Source: an uncultured Steroidobacter sp.
GTDB taxonomy: Bacteria; Pseudomonadota; Gammaproteobacteria; Steroidobacterales; Steroidobacteraceae
DNA length: 64,000 bases
Reading direction: 5' to 3'
Assembly (NCBI RefSeq): GCF_937958065.1
Contig: NZ_CALFXI010000011.1
Location: 62,001-126,000 of the forward strand
Position numbers and translations under genes: made by a program. Of this stretch, positions 37,194 to 46,502 are shown piece after piece; the first letter of the stretch is position 1, and each line of letters starts with the position of its first letter. The notes beneath the pieces were generated by a model. It had not been told where the DNA came from and did not search any database. It worked only from the letters and a program-made list of their open reading frames with translations.

Positions 37194-37857
37194 GCACGTA
37201 CCCTACTCCTCGAACGGTATGGATGAGCGGCTCCCGGTCCGGCGGATCGAGCTTGCGCCGCAACCGGCCGATGTGGACTTCGATCACATTGGTGCCGGGA
37301 TCGAAATGATAGCCCCACACGGCCTCGAAGATCATGGTGCGCGTCAGGACCCGACCGCTGTGACGCATGAGGAATTCGAGCAGCCGGAATTCGGTGGGCA
37401 ACAGGTCGAGCAACGTATCGCCGCGCCTGGCGGTGCGGTCGATGAGATCCAGCTGCAGATCCCCGACCCGCAGGACCATGGGCCGGGAGGTATTCGCGTG
37501 TCGACGCAGCAACACTTCGATGCGGGCCGCCATCTCGTCGGGATTGAACGGCTTGGTGAGATAGTCATCGCCGCCCGCCCGCAGGCCACGCACTCGTTCA
37601 TCGGCATCGGACAGGGCGCTGATCATCAGTACCGGCGTCTGCACACCGGACTCGCGCAGCCGCGTGATCAGCGTCAGACCGTCCATGCCGGGGAGCATGC
37701 GATCCAGCGTGATCGCGTCGTAAAAACCCCCTCGCGCGCGCTCCAGCCCGGTGGTGCCGTCGCCCACCCATTCCGTATCGAGGCCGTACCGCTGCAGCTC
37801 GGCGCAGATTTCATCAGCGGTCACGCGGTCGTCTTCGATGATGAGTACTCTAGCCAC
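37180..37857 (-). CDS. OmpR-family response regulator of the RND operon
   Basis: The protein has 225 residues. An N-terminal receiver (1-118) has acidic residues D9/D10, phospho-acceptor Asp52 in TLDRMLPGMDG and Lys in YLTKPF. A winged-helix DNA-binding domain (about 128-222) has TEFRLLEFLMRHSGRVLTR and RGVGYVLE. It is the first gene of the five-gene operon RR-HK-RND-adaptor-channel and probably controls its own promoter in the 105 bases upstream. Confidence 0.95.
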   Translation of the reverse strand: MARVLIIEDDRVTADEICAELQRYGLDTEWVGDGTTGLERARGGFYDAITLDRMLPGMDGLTLITRLRESGVQTPVLMISALSDADERVRGLRAGGDDYLTKPFNPDEMAARIEVLLRRHANTSRPMVLRVGDLQLDLIDRTARRGDTLLDLLPTEFRLLEFLMRHSGRVLTRTMIFEAVWGYHFDPGTNVIEVHIGRLRRKLDPPDREPLIHTVRGVGYVLEAR

Positions 37858-37962
37858 GGCTCCAAGCCACGCCTGCCAAGGAACTGCAGCCTACCGCCGC
37901 CACCAGGGGCGAGCAATTAACGATCATTTATGTAGTCCTTGCCCGAGCCGGGACGCGGCCCA

Positions 37963-39393
37963 TCAGTGGCCACCCTCGAGCGACTTGACCGCCTGAATCA
38001 TCGCGACCATCACTTTTTGCGCGTCGCCGTACACCAGGTTGCAGTTGTCGGCGTAGAACAGCTCGTTCTCCACGCCCGAGTAACCCTTGCCCTGGCCGCG
38101 CTTGATCACATACACCTGCCTGGCCTGGTCCACGTTCAGGATGGGCATGCCGTAGATCGGGCTCGACTTGTTGGTGCGTGCGGCCGGATTCACGGTGTCG
38201 TTCGCGCCGATGACCATGGCGACGTCCGCTTCCTTGAACTCGTCGTTGATATCTTCCAGGTCGTAGATCATGTCGTACGGGACGCCCGCTTCGGCGAGCA
38301 GCACGTTCATGTGGCCGGGCATGCGGCCCGCGACCGGATGAATCGCGAATTTCACTTCCACGCCCGCATCGGTCAGCAGCTTCACGAATTCATACAACTT
38401 GTGCTGAGCCTGCGCGACCGCCAGACCGTAACCCGGCGCGATGATGACTTTGGACGCATAGCGCATGTTGATCGCAGCGTCGGCGGCTTCGGCCGGCTTC
38501 TGCGAGCCTTTTATCTCGCCCTGTGCTTCCGAGTCGGCCGCGCCGAAGTTGCTGAAGATCACATTCGATACGCTGCGATTCATGGCCTTCGCCATCAGCA
38601 GCGTCAGCAACGTACCGGCCGAGCCGACCACCATGCCTGCGATCATCAGGGCCGGGTTCTGCAGCACATAGCCTTCGAAGCCCACCGCCAGACCGGTGAA
38701 TGCGTTGTACAGAGAGATCACCACTGGCATGTCGGCGCCGCCGATCGGCATCGTCATCATCACTCCGAACAGCAGCGCACCGATGAAGAACGCTGCGACG
38801 ATTGCGGGTGCCGCGTGACCGTGGGCGACGAACACGATGTAGATACCCACACCGAGGGTTGCGAGAAACACGATGCCATTCAAGATCTGCTGACCGCTGA
38901 TGCGCCACACGCCGTTGATGCGACCATCGAGCTTGGCCCACGCGATCAACGAACCGGACAGCGACACCGCACCGATCAAGGCGCCAGCTACAGCGAGCAC
39001 CAGCGGAATCGTCTGATGAACCGCATTGGTTCGTAACAACTCGACCGCGGCGATACACGCAGCCGCGCCGCCGCCCATGCCGTTGTAAAGCGCGACCATC
39101 TGCGGCATGGCCGTCATCGCGACTCGTTTGCCGCTCCACCACGCCCACGCCGTACCGAGCAGCAGCGCGACCGCCGCGAGCACGACGTTCGTCCCGAGGT
39201 GCGGCAGCGCGGCCTCGTTGACGCCGAAGTAATAAAGGAAGCTTGCCAGCACCGCGACCAGCATGCCGGCGCCGGCGACCACGATGCCCGAGCGCGCCGT
39301 CACCGGCGATGACATGCGCTTCAAGCCGTAGATGAAAAGAAACGCCGCGGCGAAATAGCTGGCATCGATGATGAATTGGGGAGTGAGGTTCAT
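37963..39393 (-). CDS. pntB: NAD(P) transhydrogenase subunit beta
   Basis: This is the membrane and NADP(H)-binding subunit of proton-translocating transhydrogenase (NADH + NADP+ to NAD+ + NADPH, driven by proton entry). The 476-residue protein has about nine membrane helices (1-270) followed by domain III, with IAPGYGLAVAQAQHK (near residue 312), FAIHPVAGRMPGHMNVLLAEA and the NADP-binding VMVIGANDTVNP. It is the last gene of the pnt operon. Six bases separate it from pntAB. Confidence 0.96.
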   Translation of the reverse strand: MNLTPQFIIDASYFAAAFLFIYGLKRMSSPVTARSGIVVAGAGMLVAVLASFLYYFGVNEAALPHLGTNVVLAAVALLLGTAWAWWSGKRVAMTAMPQMVALYNGMGGGAAACIAAVELLRTNAVHQTIPLVLAVAGALIGAVSLSGSLIAWAKLDGRINGVWRISGQQILNGIVFLATLGVGIYIVFVAHGHAAPAIVAAFFIGALLFGVMMTMPIGGADMPVVISLYNAFTGLAVGFEGYVLQNPALMIAGMVVGSAGTLLTLLMAKAMNRSVSNVIFSNFGAADSEAQGEIKGSQKPAEAADAAINMRYASKVIIAPGYGLAVAQAQHKLYEFVKLLTDAGVEVKFAIHPVAGRMPGHMNVLLAEAGVPYDMIYDLEDINDEFKEADVAMVIGANDTVNPAARTNKSSPIYGMPILNVDQARQVYVIKRGQGKGYSGVENELFYADNCNLVYGDAQKVMVAMIQAVKSLEGGH

Positions 39394-39399
39394 GGGCGC

Positions 39400-39726
39400 T
39401 TATGCCTTCTTCTGCTCGCCGGAAGCCTTCTTGTCACTGGGCTTGAACATCTCGAGCATGCGCTCGGTCACGACGTAACCGCCGGCGGCATTGCCGGCGC
39501 CCAGCAGCACACCGATGAAGCCGATCACCTGCTCCACGGTGGAAGTCGCGTTGAGCAGGGCATACATCGCGCCGACCACGACGATGCCGTGCACGAAGTT
39601 CGAGCCCGACATCAGCGGCGTATGCAGAATGGCCGGCACGCGACCGATGATCTCGTAGCCGGTGAAGGCCGCGAGCATGAAGATGTACAGGGCGACGAAG
39701 CCCGTCAGCGTGGTAGCGAGGTCCAT
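39400..39726 (-). CDS. pntAB: NAD(P) transhydrogenase subunit alpha, membrane part
   Basis: This 108-residue membrane protein corresponds to domain II of the alpha chain, here a separate polypeptide as in Rhodospirillum. It has three hydrophobic segments with FVALYIFMLAAFTGYEII and GVLLGAGNAAGGYVVTERML, and a charged C-terminus ending KKASGEQKKA. ATG 39726 has AGGA at a normal distance; an in-frame TTG lies two codons upstream. It works with pntAA and pntB in the same operon. Confidence 0.94.
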   Translation of the reverse strand: MDLATTLTGFVALYIFMLAAFTGYEIIGRVPAILHTPLMSGSNFVHGIVVVGAMYALLNATSTVEQVIGFIGVLLGAGNAAGGYVVTERMLEMFKPSDKKASGEQKKA

Positions 39727-39796
39727 ACTCAATATCCTCGATGCTTGACTTCTGACTGATGCTTGGGCCGGACTGGCCGGCCGACCACCGGCGCGC

Positions 39797-40918
39797 TCAT
39801 GCGACGACTTTCTGCGCGGCTTCGTTGACGATCTTGCCGTCGTGGGTGAGCGCGGTCCTGGCGATCACCTCGTCGCTCCAGTCGAGCTGGATGGCGCCAT
39901 CCTTGACGAACAGCTCGATCAGGTTGAGTTGATTCTTTGCGTACAGCTCGCTGGCGTGCTCGCCGAGCATGCTCGGTACGTTCAGCGGCCCGACGATGGT
40001 CACCTGGCCGATTTGTATGGTCTCGCCCGGCTGCGTGTATTCACAGTTGCCGCCGCCTTCGGCGGCCAGGTCGACGATCACGCTGCCGGCTTTCATGCCT
40101 TCGACCTGCGCCTTGCTGATGAGCTTGGGCGAGGGCCGGCCGGGAATCGCGGCGGTGGTGATGATCAGGTCGGCTTGTTGAATGTGCTTGGTGACGACGC
40201 CAGCGATCTTGTCTTGCTCTTCCTGAGTGAGCTCGCGCGCGTAACCACCGGCGCCGCGCGCATCCACGCCTGTGTCGACGAATTTTGCGCCGAGCGATTC
40301 GGCTTGTTCCTTGGTTTCGGGTCGAACGTCGTAGCCTTCGGTCATCGCACCCAAGCGGCGCGCCGTCGCCAGCGCCTGCAGACCAGCCACGCCGAGCCCC
40401 ATGACCAGCGTGCGGGCCGGACGAATCGAACCGACCGCGGTCGTCATCATCGGCAGAATGCGAGCGAGGTGGGTCGCGCCTAGCAGTGCTGCGTAATAGC
40501 CGGACAGCGCCGCCTGACTGGACAGCGCATCCATCGCCTGTGCGCGAGTGATACGCGGCACCAGCTCCATCGCGAAGGTGGTGATGTGACGATCGCGCAG
40601 CGCCCGGGTCAGCTCCACTTCCTTGTGGGCATAGACGAAGGAAATCAGGATGGCGCCCGGCTTCATGGCATTGACGATGGCAAGATCGGGCGGCTGCACG
40701 CTCGCGACCACGTCGGCGTCACGCACCAGATCGATCGGATCGGCGCTGAATTTCACGTTCTTGAAAGCGGAGTCGGGCAGCTTGACGGCGTCGCCGGCCC
40801 CCGCCTGCATGTGCACCTCGGCGCCGAGCCTGGCGAGCTTCTCGGCCACCGCCGGCACCAGGGCCACGCGCTTCTCATGCGCACGAGTTTCCTTCAGAAC
40901 AGCAATTTTCACCGTCAT
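39797..40918 (-). CDS. pntAA: NAD(P) transhydrogenase subunit alpha, NAD-binding part
   Basis: This soluble domain I binds NAD(H). It has 373 residues and starts MTVKIAVLKETRAHEKRVAL; MDALSSQAALSGYYA and the Rossmann motif LVMGLGVAGLQALATARRLGA (from near residue 170) follow, with IITTAAIPGRPSPKLI further on. The start at 40918 has AGGAT upstream and matches family N-termini; the longer frame with a Gly-rich lead is unlikely. It is the first gene of the pnt operon, divergent from the pigment cluster. Confidence 0.95.
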   Translation of the reverse strand: MTVKIAVLKETRAHEKRVALVPAVAEKLARLGAEVHMQAGAGDAVKLPDSAFKNVKFSADPIDLVRDADVVASVQPPDLAIVNAMKPGAILISFVYAHKEVELTRALRDRHITTFAMELVPRITRAQAMDALSSQAALSGYYAALLGATHLARILPMMTTAVGSIRPARTLVMGLGVAGLQALATARRLGAMTEGYDVRPETKEQAESLGAKFVDTGVDARGAGGYARELTQEEQDKIAGVVTKHIQQADLIITTAAIPGRPSPKLISKAQVEGMKAGSVIVDLAAEGGGNCEYTQPGETIQIGQVTIVGPLNVPSMLGEHASELYAKNQLNLIELFVKDGAIQLDWSDEVIARTALTHDGKIVNEAAQKVVA

Positions 40919-41098
40919 GCCGACCGATCCTCCCCCGCCGCCTGCCGTTCGCACATAAAATTCCCATCATTGTGGATGCCTTGTCCGCGCTCGGCAACAC
41001 GCGCATGCTTCGCGCCGGCGACAGCTCGGACAACGCTGCCCCGCCAGGATGCCAGCGCGCGCCGCGCTTGGATTGGACGAAAACCACTACGCCCATCA

Positions 41099-41821
41099 AT
41101 GGCAGTCGATTCCCGAGTTCTAAGCTCCGTTGGCAGAGCCCTGCTGGTGCTCGCGTACCCGCTGGTCGCTCATTTCGGCGTCATTCAGAACAGCGTGACG
41201 CTGATCGCCATTGCGCTGGGCCTGCTGATCGTTCTGCCCATGGTGCCGGCCCTGGGCCGCGGCAGCGTGCTGGCCTGGGGGCTGCTGCTGCCCGTCGTTG
41301 TCGGGCTGTGGTGGTTGTCACGCTCCGCGCACGCGACGTTGCCGCTGTATATCGCTCCGGTGCTGGTGCCGGGATTCATGGCCGGCGTGTTCGGCAGCAC
41401 CTTGCTCGCCGGGCAGGTGCCGCTGATCGAACAGCTGATCCGGATCATGGAGCCCGGGCCGGAGGGCGCCGAGGAGCCGGAGCCGGAAGTCCTGGAGTAC
41501 GCGCGCCAGCTGACGCGCGCCTGGACCGCGTTCTTCGTGACTCTGGCGCTCACCAATCTGGTGCTGGGACTGCTGGCCGAGCCCGATGGCATGCTGCTGG
41601 CCGCCGGCATCCGACCGCCGGTGACCGTGCCCGAGCTGTGGTGGTCGCTGTTCGCGAACATGATCGGATATTTGCTGGTCGCGGCTTTCTTCCTGATTGA
41701 GTACGCTTACCGCCGCCACCGCTTCCCGCGGCAGCCCTATCGCAACATGCTGGATTTTTTCGTCAAGGTACTCGCGGCCATGCCGCGCCTGGTCAGCAGC
41801 GCCGCTGGCCCCCGTCGCTGA
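41099..41821 (+). CDS. COG4648-like membrane protein of the pigment cluster
   Basis: This 240-residue integral membrane protein has about six hydrophobic segments: four between residues 8 and 110, then two between 140 and 210. The loop between them is acidic (EPGPEGAEEPEPEVLEYARQL). The C-terminus is basic. It resembles the predicted membrane proteins (COG4648 type) found beside ACP, AMP-ligase and dehydratase genes in aryl polyene clusters; its chemical role is unknown. The start at 41099 has no strong ribosome binding site. The next gene begins three bases after the stop. Confidence 0.75.
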   Translation: MAVDSRVLSSVGRALLVLAYPLVAHFGVIQNSVTLIAIALGLLIVLPMVPALGRGSVLAWGLLLPVVVGLWWLSRSAHATLPLYIAPVLVPGFMAGVFGSTLLAGQVPLIEQLIRIMEPGPEGAEEPEPEVLEYARQLTRAWTAFFVTLALTNLVLGLLAEPDGMLLAAGIRPPVTVPELWWSLFANMIGYLLVAAFFLIEYAYRRHRFPRQPYRNMLDFFVKVLAAMPRLVSSAAGPRR

Positions 41822-41824
41822 ACC

Positions 41825-42166
41825 ATGAGCTTCGCTGCCCACGCAACCGTTCTGCGGATCGCCGCGAATCATCCGTCGCTGCCCGGACATTTCCCGGGGC
41901 AGCCGATCGTGCCCGGCGTGGTACTGCTCGACTGCGTGCTGCAAGAGGCCGAGCGCTGGCTGCAACGGCCGGTGCGCGTCCTTGCGCTGCCCAACGCCAA
42001 GTTCACCGCGCCGCTGCTGCCTGACGAAGCCGCGGAGTTGCAACTGAAACTGGACGCCGACGAGTTGCGCTTCACCCTGAGCCGCGACGGCGCGGCGATC
42101 GCGCAAGGATTGTTTCGCATCGCGGCCCACGGCGGGCCGGCCCATGACGGAATCGGCGCGGCGTGA
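41825..42166 (+). CDS. Hotdog-fold 3-hydroxyacyl-ACP dehydratase (ApeI/FabZ-like)
   Basis: The 113-residue protein has a single hotdog domain. The block HPSLPGHFPGQPIVPGVVLLD (residues 16-36) holds the catalytic histidine in GHFPG and an acidic residue (Asp36) where FabZ has Glu. It should remove water from the 3-hydroxyacyl-ACP to set the trans double bond of the growing polyene. In studied aryl polyene systems two hotdog proteins (ApeI and ApeP) act together; the partner here would be 46077-46502. It overlaps the acyltransferase by four bases (GTGA). Confidence 0.85.
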   Translation: MSFAAHATVLRIAANHPSLPGHFPGQPIVPGVVLLDCVLQEAERWLQRPVRVLALPNAKFTAPLLPDEAAELQLKLDADELRFTLSRDGAAIAQGLFRIAAHGGPAHDGIGAA

Positions 42167-43119
42167 AACAGCAATGGCTCGACCGTCCCGAAGCCGGCTC
42201 GGTGTTCGGGTACCGACTGATCAGCACGTTCGCGCGCCTGTGCGGACGGACTGCCGCGCGTCTGGTGCTGTTCCCGATCACTGCCTTCTTCCTGGTGAAA
42301 CGCGCCCCGGAGCGGCGCGCCTCGCGTGAATATTTGCAACGGGCGCTGGGGCGCAAGCCGACGCTGAAGGACGTCGCCAAGCAGTTCTATTACTTCGCCT
42401 CGGTCATCCTGGATCGGGTGTTCCTGCTGTCCGAAAGCTTCAAACGTTTCGATGTCCAGGTGCATGGACTGGACGCGCTGCGCGCGCAATGGGCTAAGAA
42501 ACGAGGCGTGCTGATCTTCGGCTCGCATCTGGGCAGCTTCGATGCGCTGCGCGTGCTGGGCGAGATCCGCAAGGACGTGAAAGTGCGGGTCGTGCTCGAT
42601 ACGGAACACAACGCGGCGATCACCCGCTTCCTCAACTCGTTCAATCCCGAGCTGGCGCGCTCCATCATCAATGCCCGCCAGGACGGCGCGGTCACGGCGC
42701 TGGCCATCAAGGAAGCCCTGGACGAAAGCGCCCTGGTCACTTTGCTGATCGATCGCGCGCGCCCGGGCAATCAGGTCGCGGTGGCGAATTTCCTGGGCGA
42801 GCCCGCGCCCTTCCCGACCGGGCCCTGGCAGCTCGCGGCGGCGCTCAAGGTGCCGGTGGTCCTGTGCTTCGGCCTGTACTGCGGCGGCAATCGCTACGAG
42901 TTGCACTTCGAGGCGTTCGCCGACACGGTGCAAGTGGAACGCAGCAACCGCGAGGCGAGTCTGAATGCCATCATCCAGCGGTATGCGGACCGGCTCGCGC
43001 ATTACACCCGCAAGGCGCCGTACAATTGGTTCAACTTCTATGATTTCTGGCACCTCAATTCGGCTCCCGCTGATGCTGACTCTGCTCGCGCCGCTGCTGG
43101 CGTGGAGCGCCAGCCCTGA
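42163..43119 (+). CDS. LpxL/HtrB-like lipid acyltransferase
   Basis: It is a 318-residue membrane-associated acyltransferase of the lipid A late-acyltransferase superfamily. The segment GVLIFGSHLGSFDALRVLG (near residues 115-133) contains the H-x4-D catalytic motif (HLGSFD), and LLIDRARPGNQVAVANFLGEPAPFPTGP is the conserved downstream block. It probably joins the aryl polyene chain to its lipid or glycolipid partner at the inner membrane. The start is GTG overlapping the dehydratase stop. The C-terminus overlaps the LolA-like start by 80 bases. Confidence 0.85.
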   Translation: MKQQWLDRPEAGSVFGYRLISTFARLCGRTAARLVLFPITAFFLVKRAPERRASREYLQRALGRKPTLKDVAKQFYYFASVILDRVFLLSESFKRFDVQVHGLDALRAQWAKKRGVLIFGSHLGSFDALRVLGEIRKDVKVRVVLDTEHNAAITRFLNSFNPELARSIINARQDGAVTALAIKEALDESALVTLLIDRARPGNQVAVANFLGEPAPFPTGPWQLAAALKVPVVLCFGLYCGGNRYELHFEAFADTVQVERSNREASLNAIIQRYADRLAHYTRKAPYNWFNFYDFWHLNSAPADADSARAAAGVERQP

Positions 43120-43696
43120 TGATCGGGCCGCCGACGCGTTGATCGAGCGGCTGGCCAAGCCGGCGCCCGCGACCATCTCGTTCACCGAAGTGCGCTTTTC
43201 GAAGCTGCTGCGCGCCCCGCTGATCGTTTCCGGCGACCTCGGTTATTCGGGGCCGGAGAGCCTGGATCGGCGCGTCACCAGGCCGTATCGCGAACACACC
43301 TCGATTCGCGGCGAGTCCGTCAAAGTGGAACGCGAAGGCGAGAAACCGCGCAGCTTCGCTTTGAAACATGCGCCGGAGCTGCGGGGACTGCTGTCTGGAT
43401 TCGCGGCCATGCTTTCGGGCGACGCCACGGCGCTGCGCAAGACGTTCGCTGTCGAGATGACCGGCAATGACGACGCATGGACATTGAAGCTGACGCCGAC
43501 CGATACCAAAGCGCGCCGGCGCCTGGAGCACATCGAGGTCAATGGTCGTCAGAGCGAGCCGCGCTGTTTCACCATGACGACGGCCGACGGCGCCTCCAGT
43601 GTATTGCTCCTGGGCGCCGCGTCCGCCGACCCTGTCGCCGACGATGTCACATTGGTCGGCTTGCAGCGGCGCTGCGGCGCTGGCCCGGGCAGCTGA
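43040..43696 (+). CDS. LolA-like periplasmic carrier of the pigment cluster
   Basis: This 218-residue exported protein has a signal peptide (about 1-24, MISGTSIRLPLMLTLLAPL...SA). The rest resembles the outer-membrane lipoprotein carrier fold found in aryl polyene clusters (PATISFTEVRFSKLLRAPLIVSGDLGY). It may ferry the lipid-linked pigment across the periplasm. The start lies inside the preceding gene with an 80-base overlap; a shorter ATG start at 43073 would leave a weaker signal peptide. Confidence 0.8.
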   Translation: MISGTSIRLPLMLTLLAPLLAWSASPDDRAADALIERLAKPAPATISFTEVRFSKLLRAPLIVSGDLGYSGPESLDRRVTRPYREHTSIRGESVKVEREGEKPRSFALKHAPELRGLLSGFAAMLSGDATALRKTFAVEMTGNDDAWTLKLTPTDTKARRRLEHIEVNGRQSEPRCFTMTTADGASSVLLLGAASADPVADDVTLVGLQRRCGAGPGS

Positions 43697-43732
43697 CCGC
43701 AGTTCGATGCGAACAGCGCTGCTCGATCCCAC

Positions 43733-46087
43733 ATGAAGCTCACTCGCCCGGCCGTATTCCTGCTGCTGCTCTGGCTGGCGCTGCTCGCCGGCCTGACCTG
43801 GTTCGTGGAACGGCAGCTGCAGGTGAGCACCGACCTGCGTTTGTTTCTCCCCAGCCCGACCACGCCCGAACAGCAGTTGCTGCTGGAGGAGATCGGCGAA
43901 GGGCCGGCGTCGCGCGTGATGGTGATTTCGCTTAAGGGTGCGGCACCGGAACAGCTTGCCGACGCGTCGCGCACGCTGGTCGAGAATCTGCAAGCGAGCC
44001 CGAATTTCCGCCTGATCACCAACGGCGACATCTCGATCGAGAGCGTGCCGGATGAGCTGCTGGCCTATCGTTATCTGTTGTCGACCACGCTGGACGAGCG
44101 GCCGCTCGATGAGAAATATCTGCACGCGCAGCTGCAGGAACGCGCTCGCGATCTCGCCTCACCGGCAGGTGCGTTCCTCGAACCCTGGCTGCCGCGCGAT
44201 CCGACGCTCGAGTTGCTGAAGGTGCTGCAGCGCTGGCAGCCGATGCAGGAGCCGAACCGACTCTACGACGTCTGGTTCGATCGTGAAGGCGAACGCGCAC
44301 TGCTGCTCGCGCAAACGCGTGCCGCTGCGTTCGATCCGGATCAGCAACGGCTGGCGGTCGAGCAGCTGAACGCTGAAGCCGAACGGCTGAAGCGCGATGA
44401 CGGCATCACGCTCACATTCAGCGGCGCCGGCAAGTTCTCCGTGATGATGGAGGAGCGGACGCGCACCGAAGCAACGGCGCTCGGCACCGCCGCGACTGTC
44501 GGCATGATCGTTCTGTTGCTCGTGGCCTATCGAAGCATCGGCACGGTCGTGTTGAGCTCGTTGCCGCTGGCAAGCGCCGGGCTGGCGGGGCTCGCCGCCG
44601 TCAGTGCGCTGTTTGGAACCGTTCATGGCATCACCCTGGCGTTCGGCTTCACGCTGATCGGCGTTGCGCAGGATTACCCGATGCATCTGCTGAGCCATCG
44701 GCATGCCGGCCGATCGCCGGTGGAAACGGCCCGCCAGCTGTGGCCCACACTCGCGACCGGCGTGGCGAGCACGTGCATCGCGTATGTGACATTCCTGCTT
44801 TCGGGGGTCATCGGGCTGGCGCAGCTCGCCTGTTTCACTGTCGCCGGACTCGCCGTGGCCGGCTTGACGACCCGATTCGTCATGCCCGTGCTGATGGATC
44901 CCAGCGGTCGGGATTTCGGCGAGTCGGAGTGGCTCGGTAAATTGTGGCGTCGAATGGCAAGCCTGCCGCGCCCACGCTGGGCCGGTGTGGCGGCCATCAT
45001 TCTCTCGGTCGGCGCAATGCTGCTCGCGCCTCAGCCCATGTGGGAAAGCGACCTGAGCAAGCTGACCCCGGTGCCGAGGGAACTGTTGATCCAGGATCAG
45101 GAGCTGCGCAACGAGTTGGGTACTCCCGACGTTCGCTATCTGCTGGTCGTCAGCGCGGCTGATACGGAATACGCGCTGCAGAAGCTCGAAGAGCTGGACG
45201 AACCGTTGCAACAGCTGGTTGCGGAGGGCGCGATCAGTGGTTACGACCACGCCGCGCGCTATGTGCCGACCGCCCAGAAACAGCGGCAGCGTCAAGCACG
45301 TCTGCCCGAGCCCGCGACGCTGCGTGCCGATGTCGATGCAGCGGTGAAGGACACACCATTCCGTCCCGACGTCTTCGAGCCCTTCATGGCCGATGTGGAG
45401 AAAGCGCGTCACCTGCGGTTGCTGACAGTCGACCAGTTGCGCGACTCGCCGCTGGGCGTCAGCGTGGAAATGCTGCTCACCCAGCACGCCGAGGGAAAAG
45501 ACAAATCCGCCGGCCGGACGACCGCGCTCGTGACCTTCAGCGGCGTTCAGGACGTCGATGCATTGGAGCAGTTCGCGACCGACGCCGGGCCGGGCGTGAC
45601 CTTGCTGGATACCAAGGAAGCGTCGGAAACGCTCGTCACCAACCAGCGCATCAAGATTCTGTGGAGCCTCGCTTTGGCCGCCGTGCTGCTCGCCGGCGTC
45701 GTCACGTGCTCGTTGCGCCGGGCCTCGCGCGTTTATCGCGTGCTCGCACCAATGGCGCTGACCACGCTGCTCATCGTTGGCATCCTGCAGGCCGCGGGCG
45801 TATCGATGACGTTGTTTCATCTGATCGCCTTGATCCTGGCCGCGGGCCTCGGCCTCGACTACGCGCTGTTCTTCGAGCACGCAGCGGATGACCCGATGGA
45901 GCAGCGACGCACGCTGCACGCCTTGCTGGTCTGCTCGGTTTCGACGCTGATGGTCTTTGCGCTGCTGGCCTGTTCGACGCTGCCGGTGCTGCGAGCGCTC
46001 GGCTTGACGGTATCGATCGGCGTTGTTTCTAATTTCGTGCTCGCGCTCCTGCTGACCCGACCGGCTGCTCCCGCCCATGGCACGTGA
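43733..46087 (+). CDS. MMPL/RND-type pigment exporter
   Basis: The 784-residue membrane transporter has two halves, each a periplasmic domain followed by membrane helices: helix 1 at about 5-24, a helix block at about 250-430, then a second block at about 645-780. Motifs such as GFTLIGVAQDYPMHLLSH and AAGLGLDYALFFEHA carry the paired Asp-Tyr of MMPL proton relays. It should move the aryl polyene lipid across or out of the inner membrane. It overlaps the next dehydratase by 11 bases. Confidence 0.88.
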   Translation: MKLTRPAVFLLLLWLALLAGLTWFVERQLQVSTDLRLFLPSPTTPEQQLLLEEIGEGPASRVMVISLKGAAPEQLADASRTLVENLQASPNFRLITNGDISIESVPDELLAYRYLLSTTLDERPLDEKYLHAQLQERARDLASPAGAFLEPWLPRDPTLELLKVLQRWQPMQEPNRLYDVWFDREGERALLLAQTRAAAFDPDQQRLAVEQLNAEAERLKRDDGITLTFSGAGKFSVMMEERTRTEATALGTAATVGMIVLLLVAYRSIGTVVLSSLPLASAGLAGLAAVSALFGTVHGITLAFGFTLIGVAQDYPMHLLSHRHAGRSPVETARQLWPTLATGVASTCIAYVTFLLSGVIGLAQLACFTVAGLAVAGLTTRFVMPVLMDPSGRDFGESEWLGKLWRRMASLPRPRWAGVAAIILSVGAMLLAPQPMWESDLSKLTPVPRELLIQDQELRNELGTPDVRYLLVVSAADTEYALQKLEELDEPLQQLVAEGAISGYDHAARYVPTAQKQRQRQARLPEPATLRADVDAAVKDTPFRPDVFEPFMADVEKARHLRLLTVDQLRDSPLGVSVEMLLTQHAEGKDKSAGRTTALVTFSGVQDVDALEQFATDAGPGVTLLDTKEASETLVTNQRIKILWSLALAAVLLAGVVTCSLRRASRVYRVLAPMALTTLLIVGILQAAGVSMTLFHLIALILAAGLGLDYALFFEHAADDPMEQRRTLHALLVCSVSTLMVFALLACSTLPVLRALGLTVSIGVVSNFVLALLLTRPAAPAHGT

Positions 46088-46502
46088 AGACATCGCTGCG
46101 CTGATTCCGCACCAGGGCGGCATGTGCCTGTGGGAGCACGTCGTCGAGTGGGATGACACGCGGATCGTTCTCGAAACCCACAGCCATCGATCGCCGGACA
46201 ATCCATTGCGCGTGAATGGCAGGCTGCGCGCAGTTCATCTGTGTGAGTACGGCGCTCAGGCCATGGCGGTTCACGGAGCGCTCCGGGCAGCGCCCCGGCA
46301 GGCCAAAGCCGGCATGCTGGTCTCCCTGCGATCGGTCACGTTTGCCCGCGACTACATCGAGGATCTGACGGGGGCACTGCGTGTCGAAGCGATCTGCTTG
46401 CAGTCTGCGGAGTCGAGTCAGCAGTACAGCTTCAAGATCACTCACGCAGGTGAAGTGGCGGCGGAAGGTCGCGCCGCCGTGCTGCTCAAGCTGCCTTCGT
46501 AA
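46077..46502 (+). CDS. ApeP-like hotdog dehydratase
   Basis: The 141-residue hotdog-fold protein begins DIAALIPHQGGMCLWEHVVEWD, with the catalytic histidine in IPHQGGMCL as in ApeP-type 3-hydroxyacyl-ACP dehydratases. HLCEYGAQAMAVHG forms the central helix. It would work with the ApeI-like protein (41825-42166). It is the last gene of the rightward block and converges with the FAD protein gene, overlapping it by 17 bases. Confidence 0.85.
   Translation: MAREDIAALIPHQGGMCLWEHVVEWDDTRIVLETHSHRSPDNPLRVNGRLRAVHLCEYGAQAMAVHGALRAAPRQAKAGMLVSLRSVTFARDYIEDLTGALRVEAICLQSAESSQQYSFKITHAGEVAAEGRAAVLLKLPS

Noticed and set aside
44159..46201. 680-codon ORF antisense to the MMPL transporter gene
   Set aside because: Low-complexity His/Gln/Arg-rich translation without domains; shadow of the real transporter gene.
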